From: Alphaproteobacteria bacterium | GTDB lineage: Bacteria; Pseudomonadota; Alphaproteobacteria; TMED109 | Length of the DNA stretch: 64,000 nt | NCBI GenBank assembly: GCA_022825235.1 | Contig: JAJDYI010000053.1 | Coordinates: 1 to 64,000, forward strand | Reading direction: 5' to 3' | Shown: positions 34,250 to 45,806 of the stretch, in pieces | How the letters are laid out: every line of letters starts with the position of its first letter | How positions within the stretch are numbered: position 1 is the stretch's first letter | Notes under the pieces: model-generated | What the model saw: the letters and a program-made list of their open reading frames with translations, nothing else | What the model was told of the DNA's origin: nothing | Database searches by the model: none | Position numbers and translations under genes: made by a program

Positions 34250-35032
34250 ATGGATTTGGGACTGCGTGGCAAGACGGTGCTGGTCACCGGATCGTCAAAG
34301 GGAATCGGGCTCGGCTGCGCCGAGCTGTTTGCCGCCGAGGGCGCCAGCCTGCACCTGGCCGCCCGCAGCGCGGATTTGCTGGAGACGCGCCGCCAGGCGA
34401 TCCGCGCCTCCCATCAGGTGGACGTGCAGGTGCATTCCATCGACCTCGCCGCCCGCGGATCGGCCGAGGAGCTGGCCGAGCGCTGCGGTGATGTCGACAT
34501 CCTGGTGAACAATGCCGGCGCGATTCCCGGCGGTTCGGTCGACCAGGTCGACGATTCGAGGTGGCGCGAGGCATGGGACCTGAAGGTGTTCGGCTACATC
34601 AACGTCACCCGTCAGTACTTCGCGCGCATGCGGGCGCGCGGCGGCGGCACGATCGTGAACGTGATCGGCCTCGCCGGCGAAAGCTATGACGCAAACTACA
34701 TTGCCGGGACCGCGGGCAACGCGTCCCTGATGGCGTTCACGCGTGGGGTCGGCAGCACCAGCATCGATCAGGGCGTGCGCGTCCTCGGCGTCAACCCGGG
34801 CGCCGTCGAGACCGACCGCATCCGCTCCCTGTTCGCCAGCAAGGCCGAGACCGAGCTCGGCGACCGCGAGCGGTGGCGGGAATTTCTCTCGAAGGCGCCG
34901 CTCGGGCGGGCTGCTTCCGTCGAGGAGGTCGCGAACGTGGTGGTCTTCCTCGCATCCGAACGCGCGAGCTACCTGAGCGGGATCATCGTCACCGTCGACG
35001 GCGGCCGCGCGGCCCGCGGCGGAACCTTCTGA
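34250..35032 (+). CDS. Atypical short-chain dehydrogenase lacking catalytic residues
   Basis: SDR-fold protein of 260 residues. The cofactor loop TGSSKGIG (about 13-20) and NNAG (87-90) are intact, as is the C-terminal VDGG. In the active site, however, the usual Asn is Lys112, the Ser position is Gly140 (VNVIGLAG), and the Lys of Tyr-x-x-x-Lys is Thr154 (NYIAGTAGN); only Tyr150 remains. The GTAGNASLMAFTR segment resembles a divergent SDR branch seen in other proteobacteria. It may bind NAD(P) without classical chemistry or use a different mechanism. It stands alone on the plus strand. Confidence 0.8.
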   Translation: MDLGLRGKTVLVTGSSKGIGLGCAELFAAEGASLHLAARSADLLETRRQAIRASHQVDVQVHSIDLAARGSAEELAERCGDVDILVNNAGAIPGGSVDQVDDSRWREAWDLKVFGYINVTRQYFARMRARGGGTIVNVIGLAGESYDANYIAGTAGNASLMAFTRGVGSTSIDQGVRVLGVNPGAVETDRIRSLFASKAETELGDRERWREFLSKAPLGRAASVEEVANVVVFLASERASYLSGIIVTVDGGRAARGGTF

Positions 35033-35145
35033 CGGGACGCCCCACCGGGCCGCACGGCTCACCGGAGGAAGCAGTGGTTTCGGGACGCCGCGAGCTTGGT
35101 GCGATCAGCGCCGCCTGCGCCTGCCCGGGAACGGTCTGCCGATCC

Positions 35146-35649
35146 TTACGCCTCGACCGGGGTTGACGGCGAGTCCTTGGCCCGCTGCCAGGCGTCGAGT
35201 TTGTCCCGAGCCCCATTCCGGTCCGGGTCCAGCATGTCGTCGTGGCCGGCGCGTTTCGCGCAGAGTTCGATGACGTAACCGTTCGGGTCGCGGAAGTAGA
35301 TCGACTCCACGATGCCGTGGTCGGACGGTCCCCGGGTCTCGATCCCTGCCTTCCTGCCCTTGGCGAGCATCGCCTGCAGGTCTTCGGGCGAGACTTCGAG
35401 CGCGATGTGAAGGTCGAAGTCGCGCTGAGCCTTGAACTCGAACGGCTCTTCCGGTGCTTCGAAGAACGCGAGGAAGGAGCCGTCGTCGAGCCGGTAGAAG
35501 GTGTGCAGCACCTGCGCCCGCCGGCCCGTCTTGGTGGTTCCGATGGCCAGGGCCTCGGCCAACGGAAGGCCCAGGAATTCCTCGTAGAAGACCCGGGTCT
35601 CCTCCGAATCACGACAGCGGTAGGCGTTGTGATGAAGTTGCCTGATCAT
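35146..35649 (-). CDS. VOC family (glyoxalase/dioxygenase-like) protein
   Basis: Single-module vicinal-oxygen-chelate protein of 167 residues, with two beta-alpha-beta-beta-beta units. The predicted metal ligands are a His near residue 6-7 (RQLHHNAYRC), His in FDLHIALEV near 81, and Glu in GYVIELCAK near 130, with YFRDPNGYVIEL the typical closing strand. The family covers glyoxalase I, extradiol dioxygenases and fosfomycin-resistance proteins; the exact reaction cannot be assigned. A charged tail follows the domain. I started it at the ATG at 35649, where homology begins. Confidence 0.82.
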   Translation of the reverse strand: MIRQLHHNAYRCRDSEETRVFYEEFLGLPLAEALAIGTTKTGRRAQVLHTFYRLDDGSFLAFFEAPEEPFEFKAQRDFDLHIALEVSPEDLQAMLAKGRKAGIETRGPSDHGIVESIYFRDPNGYVIELCAKRAGHDDMLDPDRNGARDKLDAWQRAKDSPSTPVEA

Positions 35650-35804
35650 GGTCTCATGTCCCCGGTTGGATGCCGCCGCGCCCATGTTGTATGGCCTGCT
35701 CCCGGGGCGTCAATCTCGCCGGAGACAGTGCGCGCGTCCGGTGCGTGGGAGCGCGCCTCCCGGCGATGGAGCGGCCGCGTCCGCAGACGGGCCGGGCCGC
35801 CCGG

Positions 35805-37300
<1,496 letters not shown>

Positions 37301-37301
<1 letters not shown>

Positions 37302-38410
37302 CAGTCGAGGTAGCCGAGGTCGCGCCAGACCGAGAAACGTTCCCGGAACTCGTTCAACGAAGCCAGCGCCTTGGCGAAGTCGGCGTCCTTCTCCGCCTCC
37401 TCGATGGCGACCTGCTCCCACGCCGTCTTGTAGGCGTCCAGGAAGTCTTCATTCCAGCGCTTCAGCTGGACGCCCTGTTCCTCGAAGTACTCGAGCGCGG
37501 GCACCTGCAGCGCCTCGCCCTGGGCGAGGCCGCGCTGCACCAGGTCGCCGCATGCCATCGTCAGCAGGCTCTGCTGGCTGAGCGACAGTTCGTTCCAGCC
37601 GTCCAGGTTGTACATCACGTCCGCCCAGGTCGACTGCTGGTGCCAGCCCGGGAAGTAGTAGAACTTCGCGATCTGCTCGAAGCCGAAATTGCGGTCGATG
37701 GCGGGGCTGGAGAACTCGGTGGCGTCGATCGTCCCCAGCTCCAGTGCCGGGTAGATGTCGCCGCCCGCGAGCAGCTGGGTGGATACCCCGACCTTCTCCA
37801 TGACCTTGGCGCCCAGCGCGAAGAACCGCATTTTCAGGCCCCGGAGGTCATCGAGCGTGCGGATTTCCTGCCGGAACCAGCCGGACGCCTCGGGCGGCAG
37901 GATCATGCAGAGCGTGCTCTTGATGTTGTGCTTGAGATACAGCTCGTCGAGCAGCTCCTGGCCGCCGCCGAAGTACATCCACGCCATGTACTCGGGTGCC
38001 GCTGGGCCGAAGGGGATCGACGCGAAGAGCTGCAGCGCGGGCACCTTCCCGGCCCAGAAGCCGGGCGTCGCCCAGCCGGCATCCACGCCGCCCGAGGCGA
38101 CGGCGTCAAAGATCTCGAGGGGCGGCACGAGCGCACCCGGCTCGAAGAACCGGATGTCGAGGCTTCCGTTTGACGCAGTGCGGATGCGCTCCAGCATCTC
38201 CTTCATCGAAGGGCCGATGATCGGCGTGGTGCCGGCATACGCACTCGCCATCTTCCACCGGACCGCCGCCGGGGCTTCCGCGGTTTCGGACGTGGTTGCG
38301 GACGTGCCCGCGGTCATTTCCGACTCGCCGAACAAGGCAGGGCGCACCGCGAGTCCGATGACGATCCCGACCACCAAAACGACCAGTACGGCCAGCTTTC
38401 CTCGATCCAT
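37301..38410 (-). CDS. TRAP transporter solute-binding protein (DctP family)
   Basis: Periplasmic or membrane-tethered binding protein of 369 residues. An N-terminal hydrophobic segment (about 5-28) is followed by a low-complexity Thr/Ala linker and the DctP fold: VRWKMASAYAGTTPIIG, FEPGALVPPLEIFDAVASGGVDAGWATPGFW, the Arg-containing LDDLRGLKMRFF, and GTIDATEFSSPAIDRNFGF. These resemble TakP-like proteins that bind 2-oxo acids. No DctQ or DctM permease gene occurs in the window. GGGAG lies six bases before the ATG at 38410, deciding the start. It is co-translated with mmsA downstream. Confidence 0.87.
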
Positions 38411-38455
38411 CACGTACTCCCAGTTCGGCACGTCGATAACGCAGCAAGGCCTTTA

Positions 38456-38464
38456 ATTGTATCA
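38456..38464 (-). promoter_or_regulatory. Candidate extended -10 promoter for the TRAP/mmsA operon
   Basis: On the minus strand the sequence TG-A-TACAAT matches an extended -10 element at TGn plus five of six bases. It lies 46 bases before the TRAP binding-protein start and overlaps the stop codon of the antiporter gene upstream. No good -35 box is seen, as is usual for extended -10 promoters. The short AT-rich patch contrasts with the GC-rich surroundings. Confidence 0.4.
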
Positions 38465-39400
38465 GTAGCTGCCGGCGTATAACGCGCCGAGGTACAGGAC
38501 CTGCAGGAGCACCAGGCCCGCGCCGACACCGCGGTGCAAGGAGCGTCCGAGGGTGAGAAACCCCGCGAGGAACAGGGTTGTGCCCAGCAGGACGGCCAGA
38601 TCCAGCGGCGTGAGAACGCCCTGCATGGCGAGCGGGTGTGCGAGGGCGGCGGCGCCCGTGACGCCCAGCAGGTTGAACATGTTGCTGCCGAGAATGCCGC
38701 CCAGCGCGAGTCCGCCCTGCCGGCGGAGGGCGGCGAGGGCGGTCACCGTGACCTCGGGCAGCGACGTGCCAATCGCGACGATGGAGAGCCCGATCACCGC
38801 CTCGGCCACGCCGAACGCGCGCGCGAGGCCGCTCGCTCCGGCCACCAGCGCCTCCGCGCCTCCCGCCACCATGGCGAGGCTCGCCACGATCACGACCGCG
38901 CTCCAGGCGAGCGACTGCGTCGCCGGCTCGCCCGCCGCCCGCGCCATGTCGGCGCCGGCGCGTCGGATGGAGTGCATCGTCGTGGCCGCCAGCGCCGCGA
39001 CCAGTGCGAGCCCTCCGAGCCGGCCCAGCACGTCAGCCCAGAGGGCCAGTCCCGCGAAGCCCACCGTGGCGACCAGCATGACCAGCGCATCGGGCCGCAG
39101 GTCGCGGGTGCCGGCAAGCGGCCGGCACGCCGCGGCGACTCCCACGGCCAGCAGGACATTGGCGATGTTCGAGCCGGCGACGTTCCCCAGGATGATGCCC
39201 GCGTGGTTGCCGATCGACGCCCGTACCGCCACGACCAGCTCGGGGAACGAGGTGCCGAACGCGACGACGCTCGCGCCGATCACGAAAGGGGCGACCCGCA
39301 GACGCGTGGCGGTGGCGACGGAGGCGCGCACCAGCAGTTCGCCGCCGCCGACCAGCAGGCCGATCCCGACGACCACGGCCCCCAGATGCAGGAACAGCAC
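38462..39400 (-). CDS. Calcium/sodium antiporter (CaCA family, YrbG-like)
   Basis: Inner-membrane exchanger of 312 residues with about ten membrane segments and the two inverted alpha-repeats of the CaCA family. Repeat one has VVAFGTSFPELVVAV with GNVAGSNIANVLL; repeat two has IVAIGTSLPEVTVTA with GGILGSNMFNLLGV. The Glu in each GTSxPE binds the cations. The GTG start at 39400 is seven bases after the sdhB stop, so the gene is read with the succinate dehydrogenase operon although no functional link is known. Confidence 0.9.
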   Translation of the reverse strand: MLFLHLGAVVVGIGLLVGGGELLVRASVATATRLRVAPFVIGASVVAFGTSFPELVVAVRASIGNHAGIILGNVAGSNIANVLLAVGVAAACRPLAGTRDLRPDALVMLVATVGFAGLALWADVLGRLGGLALVAALAATTMHSIRRAGADMARAAGEPATQSLAWSAVVIVASLAMVAGGAEALVAGASGLARAFGVAEAVIGLSIVAIGTSLPEVTVTALAALRRQGGLALGGILGSNMFNLLGVTGAAALAHPLAMQGVLTPLDLAVLLGTTLFLAGFLTLGRSLHRGVGAGLVLLQVLYLGALYAGSY

Positions 39401-39407
39401 CGGCGCG

Positions 39408-40184
39408 TCAGCGCCGTTGCTGGATGCGGCGTTTGATGTCGCTGATGGCGCGGGCCGGGTTGAGACCCTTCGGACAGGTCTTGGTGCAGTTCATGATCGT
39501 GTGGCAGCGGTACAGCCGGAACGGGTCTTCCAGCGCGTCGAGCCGCTCGCCCTCCGCCTCGTCGCGACTGTCCTGCAGCCAGCGCGCCGCCTGCAGGAGC
39601 GTGGCCGGACCGAGGTAGCGGTCCCCGTTCCACCAGTAGCTCGGGCAACTGGTGCTGCAGCAGAAGCACAGGATGCACTCGTACAGCCCGTCGAGCTTGC
39701 GACGGTCCTCCTCGGACTGCAGGCGTTCCCTGGCCGGCGGCGGCGATTCGGTCTTCATCCATGGCTCGACGAGCGCGTACTGCGCGTAGGCGTCGGTCAG
39801 ATCGGGAACCAGGTCCCTGATCACCGGCATGTGCGGCAGCGGGTAGACCTTGACCGGGCCCCGGACGTCGTCGATCGCCTTCGTGCAGGCCAGCGTGTTG
39901 GTTCCGTCGATGTTCATGGCGCACGAACCGCACACCCCCTCGCGGCAGGACCGGCGGAAGGCGAGGGTGGAGTCGAGGGAATTCTTGATCTCGATCAGGG
40001 CGTCCAGCACCATCGGCCCGCTCCGGTCCAGATCGACCTCAAAGGAATCGAGCTGGGGCGGTTCGCCGCTGTCGGGGGAATAGCGGTACACCCGGAATTC
40101 ACGCACATTGCGGGCGCCGTCCGGCGCCGGAATCCGCCGTCCGGGCCGTACCTGGGAACCTCTGGGAAGTCTGAACGCCACCAT
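39408..40184 (-). CDS. sdhB: Succinate dehydrogenase iron-sulfur subunit
   Basis: Iron-sulfur subunit of complex II, 258 residues, linking the flavin to the membrane quinone site. Cluster ligands are visible in three groups: [2Fe-2S] in [17 protein letters not shown], [4Fe-4S] in [16 protein letters not shown], and [3Fe-4S] in [18 protein letters not shown]. The ATG at 40184 is where homology begins; the upstream frame is a shadow. It is 16 bases after sdhA. Confidence 0.96.
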   Translation of the reverse strand: MVAFRLPRGSQVRPGRRIPAPDGARNVREFRVYRYSPDSGEPPQLDSFEVDLDRSGPMVLDALIEIKNSLDSTLAFRRSCREGVCGSCAMNIDGTNTLACTKAIDDVRGPVKVYPLPHMPVIRDLVPDLTDAYAQYALVEPWMKTESPPPARERLQSEEDRRKLDGLYECILCFCCSTSCPSYWWNGDRYLGPATLLQAARWLQDSRDEAEGERLDALEDPFRLYRCHTIMNCTKTCPKGLNPARAISDIKRRIQQRR

Positions 40185-40200
40185 CGTTGCGTTTTCCTCG

Positions 40201-41991
40201 CTAGTAGACGCGCGGCTTGGGGGGAATGGTGTCGATGTCCGGTGAATCCGTGTCGAGATGCACCGGGCGCGCGGCACATTCGGCGCGGCCGTCACGGAAC
40301 CATGCCAGCGTGTGGGTCAGCCAGCTTTCGTCGTCGCGGTCGGGGTAGTCCTCGCGGGCGTGCGCCCCCCGGCTCTCGGTCCGGTGCAGGGCCGAACCGA
40401 TGGTCACGGCCGCCTGTTGCAGCAGGTTTTCCAGTTCGAGGGTTTCCACGAGATCGGTGTTCCAGATCAGCGAGCGGTCGGTGACCCGGACGTCCCCCAG
40501 CTGTCGCCATGCCTCGGCGATCTTGTCGACTCCCTCCGTGAGGCTGTCGCCGGTCCGGAACACGGCGCAATGGTCCTGCATGGCGCGCTGCATCTGCAGG
40601 CGCAGTTCGGCCGTCGGCGTCCCTCCCTCCGCGTGGCGAAAGCCGTCAAAGCGGGCGAGGATGGCATCCTCGGCCTCCTGCAGGGGCGCCCGGCCAGGAG
40701 CGTGGGGCTGCTGCGTGGCGGCGATCCGGTTCGCGCAGGCCCGGCCGAAAATCACCAGGTCGAGCAGCGAGTTCGATCCGAGCCGGTTGGCGCCGTGGAC
40801 CGAGACGCACGCCGCTTCGCCGGCGCTCATCAATCCCGGGACGGCGGCGTCCGGGTCGTCTGCGCTCCCCGTCACGGTCTCTCCGGTATGGAGTACGGGG
40901 ATCCCGCCCATGTTGTAATGGCAGGTCGGGAGCACGGGAATCGGTTCACGGGTGACGTCGACGCCGCCGAAAATGCGGGCCAAATCCGCGATTCCCGGCA
41001 GCCGTTCCGCGATGACGTCAGCGTCGAGGTGTTCCAGGTGCAGATGTACGTGATCCTGGTGCTCCCCGACGCCGCGGCCCGCACGGAGTTCGAGAGTGAT
41101 CGACCGGCTCACCACGTCGCGCGACGCGAGGTCCCTGGTGCTGGGCGCGTAGCGCTCCATGAAGCGCTCTCCCTCCGAGTTCGTGAGGTAGCCGCCTTCG
41201 CCGCGCACGCCTTCGCTGATGAGGCAGCCGGCGCCGTAGATCCCGGTCGGGTGGAACTGCACGAATTCCATGTCCTGGAGCGGCAGCCCGGCGCGCAGGA
41301 CCATCGCGTTGCCGTCACCGGTGCAGATGTGCGCGGACGTGCAGGAGAAGTAGACGCGCCCGTAGCCGCCGGTGGCCAGGATCACGGTGTGCGCCCGGAA
41401 ACGGTGCAGCGTGCCATCGTCCAGCTTCCAGGCCAGTACCCCGTGGCAGACGCCGTCGGCATCCATCAGGAGGTCCAGCACGAAGAATTCGATGAAGAAC
41501 TCGGCGGCGTTGCGGAGCGACTGCTGGTACAGGGTGTGCAGGATCGCATGGCCGGTCCGGTCGGCTGCCGCACACGTGCGCTGCGCCGCCGGACCTTCGC
41601 CGAATTCGGTCGTCATGCCGCCGAAAGCGCGCTGGTAGATCCGTCCGTCGGGAATCCGGGAGAAGGGCACGCCGTAGTGTTCGAGTTCGATGACGGCGTC
41701 CGTGGCCTCGCGGCACATGTACGCGATCGCATCCTGATCGCCGAGCCAGTCCGACCCCTTGACGGTGTCGTACATGTGCCAGCGCCAGTCATCCGCACCC
41801 ATGTTGCCGAGCGCTGCACTGATCCCGCCTTGCGCGGCCACCGTGTGGCTGCGCGTCGGGAACACCTTGGTCAGGCAGGCCGTACGGAAGCCGCGCTCGG
41901 CCAGTCCGAGCGTGGCGCGGAGTCCCGCGCCGCCGGCGCCGACCACCACGACGTCGTAGGCGTGGTCGACGATGTCGTAGCCACGCGCCAT
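40201..41991 (-). CDS. sdhA: Succinate dehydrogenase flavoprotein subunit
   Basis: Flavoprotein subunit of complex II, 596 residues, oxidising succinate to fumarate. The N-terminal FAD loop is [18 protein letters not shown]. The covalent FAD His is in [18 protein letters not shown], and [21 protein letters not shown] contributes the substrate Thr/Glu/Arg region. [15 protein letters not shown] and [14 protein letters not shown] follow. The length is typical. The start at 41991 shares one base with the sdhD stop (TGATG). It lies in the operon sdhC-sdhD-sdhA-sdhB. Confidence 0.96.
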   Translation of the reverse strand: MARGYDIVDHAYDVVVVGAGGAGLRATLGLAERGFRTACLTKVFPTRSHTVAAQGGISAALGNMGADDWRWHMYDTVKGSDWLGDQDAIAYMCREATDAVIELEHYGVPFSRIPDGRIYQRAFGGMTTEFGEGPAAQRTCAAADRTGHAILHTLYQQSLRNAAEFFIEFFVLDLLMDADGVCHGVLAWKLDDGTLHRFRAHTVILATGGYGRVYFSCTSAHICTGDGNAMVLRAGLPLQDMEFVQFHPTGIYGAGCLISEGVRGEGGYLTNSEGERFMERYAPSTRDLASRDVVSRSITLELRAGRGVGEHQDHVHLHLEHLDADVIAERLPGIADLARIFGGVDVTREPIPVLPTCHYNMGGIPVLHTGETVTGSADDPDAAVPGLMSAGEAACVSVHGANRLGSNSLLDLVIFGRACANRIAATQQPHAPGRAPLQEAEDAILARFDGFRHAEGGTPTAELRLQMQRAMQDHCAVFRTGDSLTEGVDKIAEAWRQLGDVRVTDRSLIWNTDLVETLELENLLQQAAVTIGSALHRTESRGAHAREDYPDRDDESWLTHTLAWFRDGRAECAARPVHLDTDSPDIDTIPPKPRVY

Positions 41992-42374
41992 CACACTCCC
42001 CCGTAGCCGGCCCGCAGGACCGCCAGCCCGGCCCCGGCCGCCGCCAGCCACGCAATCCCCGCGCAGACGGCGAGGACCACCGTGCGTGACCCGGGCGCCG
42101 GCACGTAGTCCTCGACGACGACCCTGATGCCGAGCCAGCCGTGGTAGAAGCCGAAGCCCACCAGCAGCACGAGCAGCACCGAATTGACGGGTCGGGCCAT
42201 CCAGGCGACGAACTCGCCGTGGCCGGCACCGACGAGGCAGGGCACCGACCATGCGAACCAGGCGCCCAGAAGCGCCAGCGCCACCGCGGTCACGCGCTGC
42301 ATCCACCAGTGATGCGCCCCTTCGTGCGCGGATCCGTGCCCTCGCACCCGCGCCAGGGGGGGGCGAAGACTCAC
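41991..42374 (-). CDS. sdhD: Succinate dehydrogenase membrane anchor subunit
   Basis: Cytochrome b small subunit of 127 residues with three membrane segments (about 30-50, 60-80, 95-118). The sequence [17 protein letters not shown] leads the first helix, as in other SdhD proteins, and [19 protein letters not shown] carries the haem-region His. The GTG start at 42374 forms a GTGA overlap with the sdhC stop. The length and position in the sdh operon support the call. Confidence 0.92.
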   Translation of the reverse strand: MSLRPPLARVRGHGSAHEGAHHWWMQRVTAVALALLGAWFAWSVPCLVGAGHGEFVAWMARPVNSVLLVLLVGFGFYHGWLGIRVVVEDYVPAPGSRTVVLAVCAGIAWLAAAGAGLAVLRAGYGGV

Positions 42375-42757
42375 GATGCCGACACTCCGAGCCAGAACAG
42401 CACCGTCAGGACCGCCGTGAGGCCGACCACGAACCAGCCGGACCTCCGGACGTTCGCCATCTCGAATCCGAATCCGGCGTCCCAGCAAAGGTGCCGCACC
42501 CCGTTGGCCAGGTGGTAGAAGAACGCGACCGACACGGCGACCAGGAACGCGCATCCGATGAGGCTGCCGAGGGCCGAGGTGGCGACCGCGAACGCCGCCT
42601 GCCCGGCCGCGGCCGCCCCGAGGAACGCCGCGAGCGCCACCATCCCGAGGGCCAGGAACAGCCCGGAGAGACGGTGCAGGATCGACAGAACCGACGTGAT
42701 CTCAGGCCGGTAGACCGACAGGTGGGGTGACAGGGGGCGTCGCGTGGGGTCCGGCAT
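42371..42757 (-). CDS. sdhC: Succinate dehydrogenase cytochrome b556 subunit
   Basis: Large cytochrome b subunit of 128 residues anchoring complex II and forming the ubiquinone site. The N-terminal signature [26 protein letters not shown] is diagnostic, with the quinone-site Ser and Arg in LSILHRLSG. The haem ligand His lies in [15 protein letters not shown]. Three membrane helices are visible. The ATG at 42757 is chosen at MPDPTRRP; the upstream open frame is unrelated. It is the first gene of the operon. Confidence 0.94.
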   Translation of the reverse strand: MPDPTRRPLSPHLSVYRPEITSVLSILHRLSGLFLALGMVALAAFLGAAAAGQAAFAVATSALGSLIGCAFLVAVSVAFFYHLANGVRHLCWDAGFGFEMANVRRSGWFVVGLTAVLTVLFWLGVSAS

Positions 42758-43107
42758 GCGGGACTCCGTGGGGGATCCGGGGCGATGCCGGAAGGGGACG
42801 GGCGGCAAGATACCAGAGGCGGGGCAGGTTGCGCAGAACCGACGCCCCTGTCGCCGCTGCCGGCTGCGGGTCCGCCCGGTTCCTCGCCGCCCCTGCCGCG
42901 CGCCTGGACGAGGGGCGTCCGGGCCGGCGGAAGCCGGCCGGTACGACCGGGTACAGGCGGCTGCGCGCCCGCGCCATCGGCCCTCCTGCCCGGGGTGCGC
43001 GCACCGCCCCAGTTGGTTACCTTGAGGCGGCAAGCCGGTCCGGGCGGTGCGTCCTGCAGGAAATCCGGGCTCGGCCTCGTCGCCATGGCTCTAACGGAGT
43101 ACCTCCC
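42758..43107. other. 350-base divergent intergenic region
   Basis: Separates sdhC (leftward) from a hypothetical gene (rightward) and should hold promoters for both; I could not pick convincing boxes in this very GC-rich sequence. At 42922-42939 there is a perfect stem GGCCGGC/GCCGGCC closed by a GGAA tetraloop when read as plus-strand RNA, a GNRA-type loop. No open frame here has convincing homology. Confidence 0.4.
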
Positions 43108-43608
43108 TTGTCATCTTCCGGCGACCCCCTTCTCCACGCCATTCTCCCTGAATCCTTCGCCGGCGACGCGCTTGCCCCGACGGCCGCCGACTTCGAAGCC
43201 GCCGTCGTTTCCGCCATCGGGTACCAGGCCATCGACGTGGAAACGGACGACAACGGGTACGACGGCGGCGGCCTGATCCGCGCCGTCAGCCTGGACCATG
43301 TGCTGCTGATCCTCGGCCTGCCCGCCCGTTGCTATCCGCTCGAGCAGCCGGCCCGCCTCAAGGCGTTCGTTGAAAAGCAGCAGATCTACGTCCACGAGCA
43401 ATTCGAATCCATGCTTGGCAACACGACGCTGGCGGCGTGGCGCACGGCCGTCGTGGACGGCAACCGCTGGCACCTGCACTACACCGCGCGGTCGACCGGC
43501 GCCTTCTCGTTTCATGCCCACCCGGCCTACTATCCGGCCGTCCTGCCCCCCAAGCCGGCCGCGATCCGCTACTTCCTGCGCCGGCACGTCTTCCAGCTGG
43601 GGCAGTGA
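43108..43608 (+). CDS. Conserved-looking hypothetical protein
   Basis: I do not recognise this 166-residue protein. It is soluble, with no signal or membrane segment. The middle reads as an alpha/beta domain ([25 protein letters not shown] near residues 39-63, [15 protein letters not shown]). The C-terminal part is rich in aromatic residues ([23 protein letters not shown]) and ends RRHVFQLGQ. The TTG start at 43108 is supported by a GGAG eight bases upstream, although the frame is open further up. It precedes thyX by ten bases and is likely co-transcribed with it. Confidence 0.65.
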   Translation: MSSSGDPLLHAILPESFAGDALAPTAADFEAAVVSAIGYQAIDVETDDNGYDGGGLIRAVSLDHVLLILGLPARCYPLEQPARLKAFVEKQQIYVHEQFESMLGNTTLAAWRTAVVDGNRWHLHYTARSTGAFSFHAHPAYYPAVLPPKPAAIRYFLRRHVFQLGQ

Positions 43609-43618
43609 GCTCCGGCCC

Positions 43619-44539
43619 GTGACGGCTTCGACCCCTGCGGACGATGCGACCACGGGCCGGCCGGTCGTCCCGGCCATCGAAGCCATCCTCGGGCGCGAAT
43701 ATCCCGTGCTGGATCACGGGTTCATCCGCGTGGTCGACTACATGGGGGATGACGCGGCGGTCGTGCAGGCGGCGCGCGTTTCCTACGGAGCGCGCACGCG
43801 CCGGGTCCGCGAGGACCGCGGCCTGATCCGCTACCTGATGCGCCATCGGCACACGACCCCGTTCGAGATGTGTTCCATCAAGTTCCACGTGAAGCTGCCG
43901 ATCTTCGTGGCCCGGCAATGGATCCGCCATCGCACGGCATCGGTCAACGAGTACTCGGCCCGCTATTCGGTCCTTGATCGCGAGTTCTACGTGCCGGCGC
44001 CGGAGGACCTGGCCGAGCAGTCCAGATCCAATGCGCAGGGGCGCGATGAACACGTGCCGGCGGGCGTTGCCGGGGAGGTCAGACGGCTGCTGGAGGAGGA
44101 CGCACGCCACGCCTACGACCGCTACGAATGGCTCCTCAACGAGAAACCCGACGGGACGCCCGTCGACCCGGCCCGGCCCGGCCTGGCCCGCGAGATCGCC
44201 CGAATCAATCTGCCGCTGTCCACGTACACGCAGTGGTACTGGAAGGTTAACCTGCACAACCTGCTGCACTTCCTGCAGCTGCGGGCGGACCCCCACGCGC
44301 AGACCGAGATTCGGGTCTATGCGGAGGCGATGCTCGGCATCGTGCAGCGCTGGGTGCCGCAGGTCGCGGAGGCGTTCGAGGACTACCGGCTGGGGGCCGC
44401 CGAGCTGTCGGGCCCCATGCTGAAGGTGGTCAGGGCCTGGCTGGCGGGCGAACCGGTGGACCGGGAGGCGAGCGGGCTCGGCCTGCGCGAATGGCGCGAA
44501 CTGCACGCGCTCCTGGGGCGCGAGCTGCCGCCCGCCTAG
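43619..44539 (+). CDS. thyX: Flavin-dependent thymidylate synthase
   Basis: FAD-dependent enzyme making dTMP from dUMP with methylenetetrahydrofolate and NADPH; it replaces ThyA in many bacteria. The 306-residue protein has the ThyX signature [15 protein letters not shown] (Arg103, His104, Arg105, Ser113), [20 protein letters not shown], and the C-terminal [22 protein letters not shown] stretch with the dUMP-binding residues. It is longer than average owing to an insert around 130-165. The start is the GTG at 43619. It converges on the Mrp-family gene. Confidence 0.94.
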   Translation: MTASTPADDATTGRPVVPAIEAILGREYPVLDHGFIRVVDYMGDDAAVVQAARVSYGARTRRVREDRGLIRYLMRHRHTTPFEMCSIKFHVKLPIFVARQWIRHRTASVNEYSARYSVLDREFYVPAPEDLAEQSRSNAQGRDEHVPAGVAGEVRRLLEEDARHAYDRYEWLLNEKPDGTPVDPARPGLAREIARINLPLSTYTQWYWKVNLHNLLHFLQLRADPHAQTEIRVYAEAMLGIVQRWVPQVAEAFEDYRLGAAELSGPMLKVVRAWLAGEPVDREASGLGLREWRELHALLGRELPPA

Positions 44540-44548
44540 CGGCGGCCT

Positions 44549-45673
44549 TCAGTCGAAGCTGATCTCCGGCATCGAAGCGGTGTCGGCCTCCTGCAGGACC
44601 GCGGCGATCCGATCGGCCACCTCGACGAAGGCCCGGGCCTCGGCGCTCTCGGGCGCGGTGGCCACGATCGGCTGGCCCTGATCGGACGTTTCCCGGATCC
44701 TGAGGTGGAGCGGGATGCCGCCCAGGAACGGGACCTGCATGGCGGCTGCCGCCTGTTCGGCGCCGCCGTGAGCGAAGATCTCGGTGCGCGCGCCGCATTT
44801 CGGGCAGGCGAACCAGCTCATGTTCTCGATGAAACCCAGGACCGGCACGTCGACCCGGCGAAACATGTTCAGTCCCTTGCGGGCGTCGATGAGTGCGATG
44901 TCCTGCGGCGTCGACACGATCACGGCGCCACGGAGGGGCACGCGTTGCGACATCGTGAGCTGCACGTCCCCCGTGCCGGGCGGCATGTCGACCAGCAGGA
45001 CGTCGAGCTCGCCCCACTCCACGTCCCGGAGCAGCTGTTCCAGCGCTCCCTGCACCATGGGACCCCGCCAGATCATGGGCCGTTCCTCGTCCACCATGAA
45101 TCCGATCGACATGACCTTGATCCCGTACCCGGCCATCGGCCGGATGCGGCGGTCGTCGATCGCATGCGGCCGGCCGGAAATCCCCATGAGGCGCGGCTGG
45201 GAGGGACCGTAGATATCGGCATCCAGGATGCCGACCTCCAGCCCCTGGCGGCGCATGGCCAGGGCCAGGTTGGCGGTGACGGTCGATTTGCCGACGCCGC
45301 CCTTGCCGCTGGCGACGGCAATGATCGAGCGGACGCCCGGCAGGGAGATGGCGTGTGCGCTGGCGCCCGGCCCCGCCGGCGCCTGCGGCCTCCGTTCGGC
45401 GGTCAGCACCGCGCTTACCGACGCCACCCCGGGGAGCGACAGGACCGCCTGCTCGCAGGCGCGGCGCACGACCTCCAGCGCCTTGGCCCGTGCCGGCTCG
45501 GCCTCCAGGGCAAAGGCGACGTTGCCGTCCCGGATGGCGATCTCCTGCACCATTCCGAGACTGATGACGTCCTGATTGCGGGCGGGGTCCTTGACGCCGG
45601 TCAGGGCGGAGCGCACGTCGGCTTCGGTGATGGTCGGCACGAGCACCTTCCGCTTGGCCGCAGGGGGCCGCAT
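44549..45673 (-). CDS. Mrp/ApbC/NBP35 family iron-sulfur carrier ATPase
   Basis: P-loop ATPase of 374 residues that loads [4Fe-4S] clusters onto target proteins. An N-terminal MIP18/DUF59 domain (about residues 14-90) is joined to the ATPase domain with the deviant Walker A motif GKGGVGKST near residue 120. ILDADIYGPSQPRLMG, the LLVDMPPGTGDVQL Walker B region and the cluster-binding CPKC pair in SWFACPKCG follow. The start is the ATG at 45673. No neighbour shows the client; the nearby sdh, pet and leu iron-sulfur enzymes are obvious candidates in general terms. Confidence 0.93.
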   Translation of the reverse strand: MRPPAAKRKVLVPTITEADVRSALTGVKDPARNQDVISLGMVQEIAIRDGNVAFALEAEPARAKALEVVRRACEQAVLSLPGVASVSAVLTAERRPQAPAGPGASAHAISLPGVRSIIAVASGKGGVGKSTVTANLALAMRRQGLEVGILDADIYGPSQPRLMGISGRPHAIDDRRIRPMAGYGIKVMSIGFMVDEERPMIWRGPMVQGALEQLLRDVEWGELDVLLVDMPPGTGDVQLTMSQRVPLRGAVIVSTPQDIALIDARKGLNMFRRVDVPVLGFIENMSWFACPKCGARTEIFAHGGAEQAAAAMQVPFLGGIPLHLRIRETSDQGQPIVATAPESAEARAFVEVADRIAAVLQEADTASMPEISFD

Positions 45674-45806
45674 GGCCGGCGGCCGTCACGGCAACGAGCC
45701 TGCTTGGAGGCAGTCTAGTAGATTTTGGCACGCCGCCTGCCAACGTGCCGCGCCGGGGCCAGGCGTCCCGCCGGCGCACCGACTGCCAGCCCGTCCGCGC
45801 TTTGCT

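Noticed and set aside
38553-40484. Long plus-strand open frame opposite the antiporter and sdhB
   Set aside because: Composition is Ser/Arg/Ala repeats typical of shadow frames, and both minus-strand genes are unambiguous.
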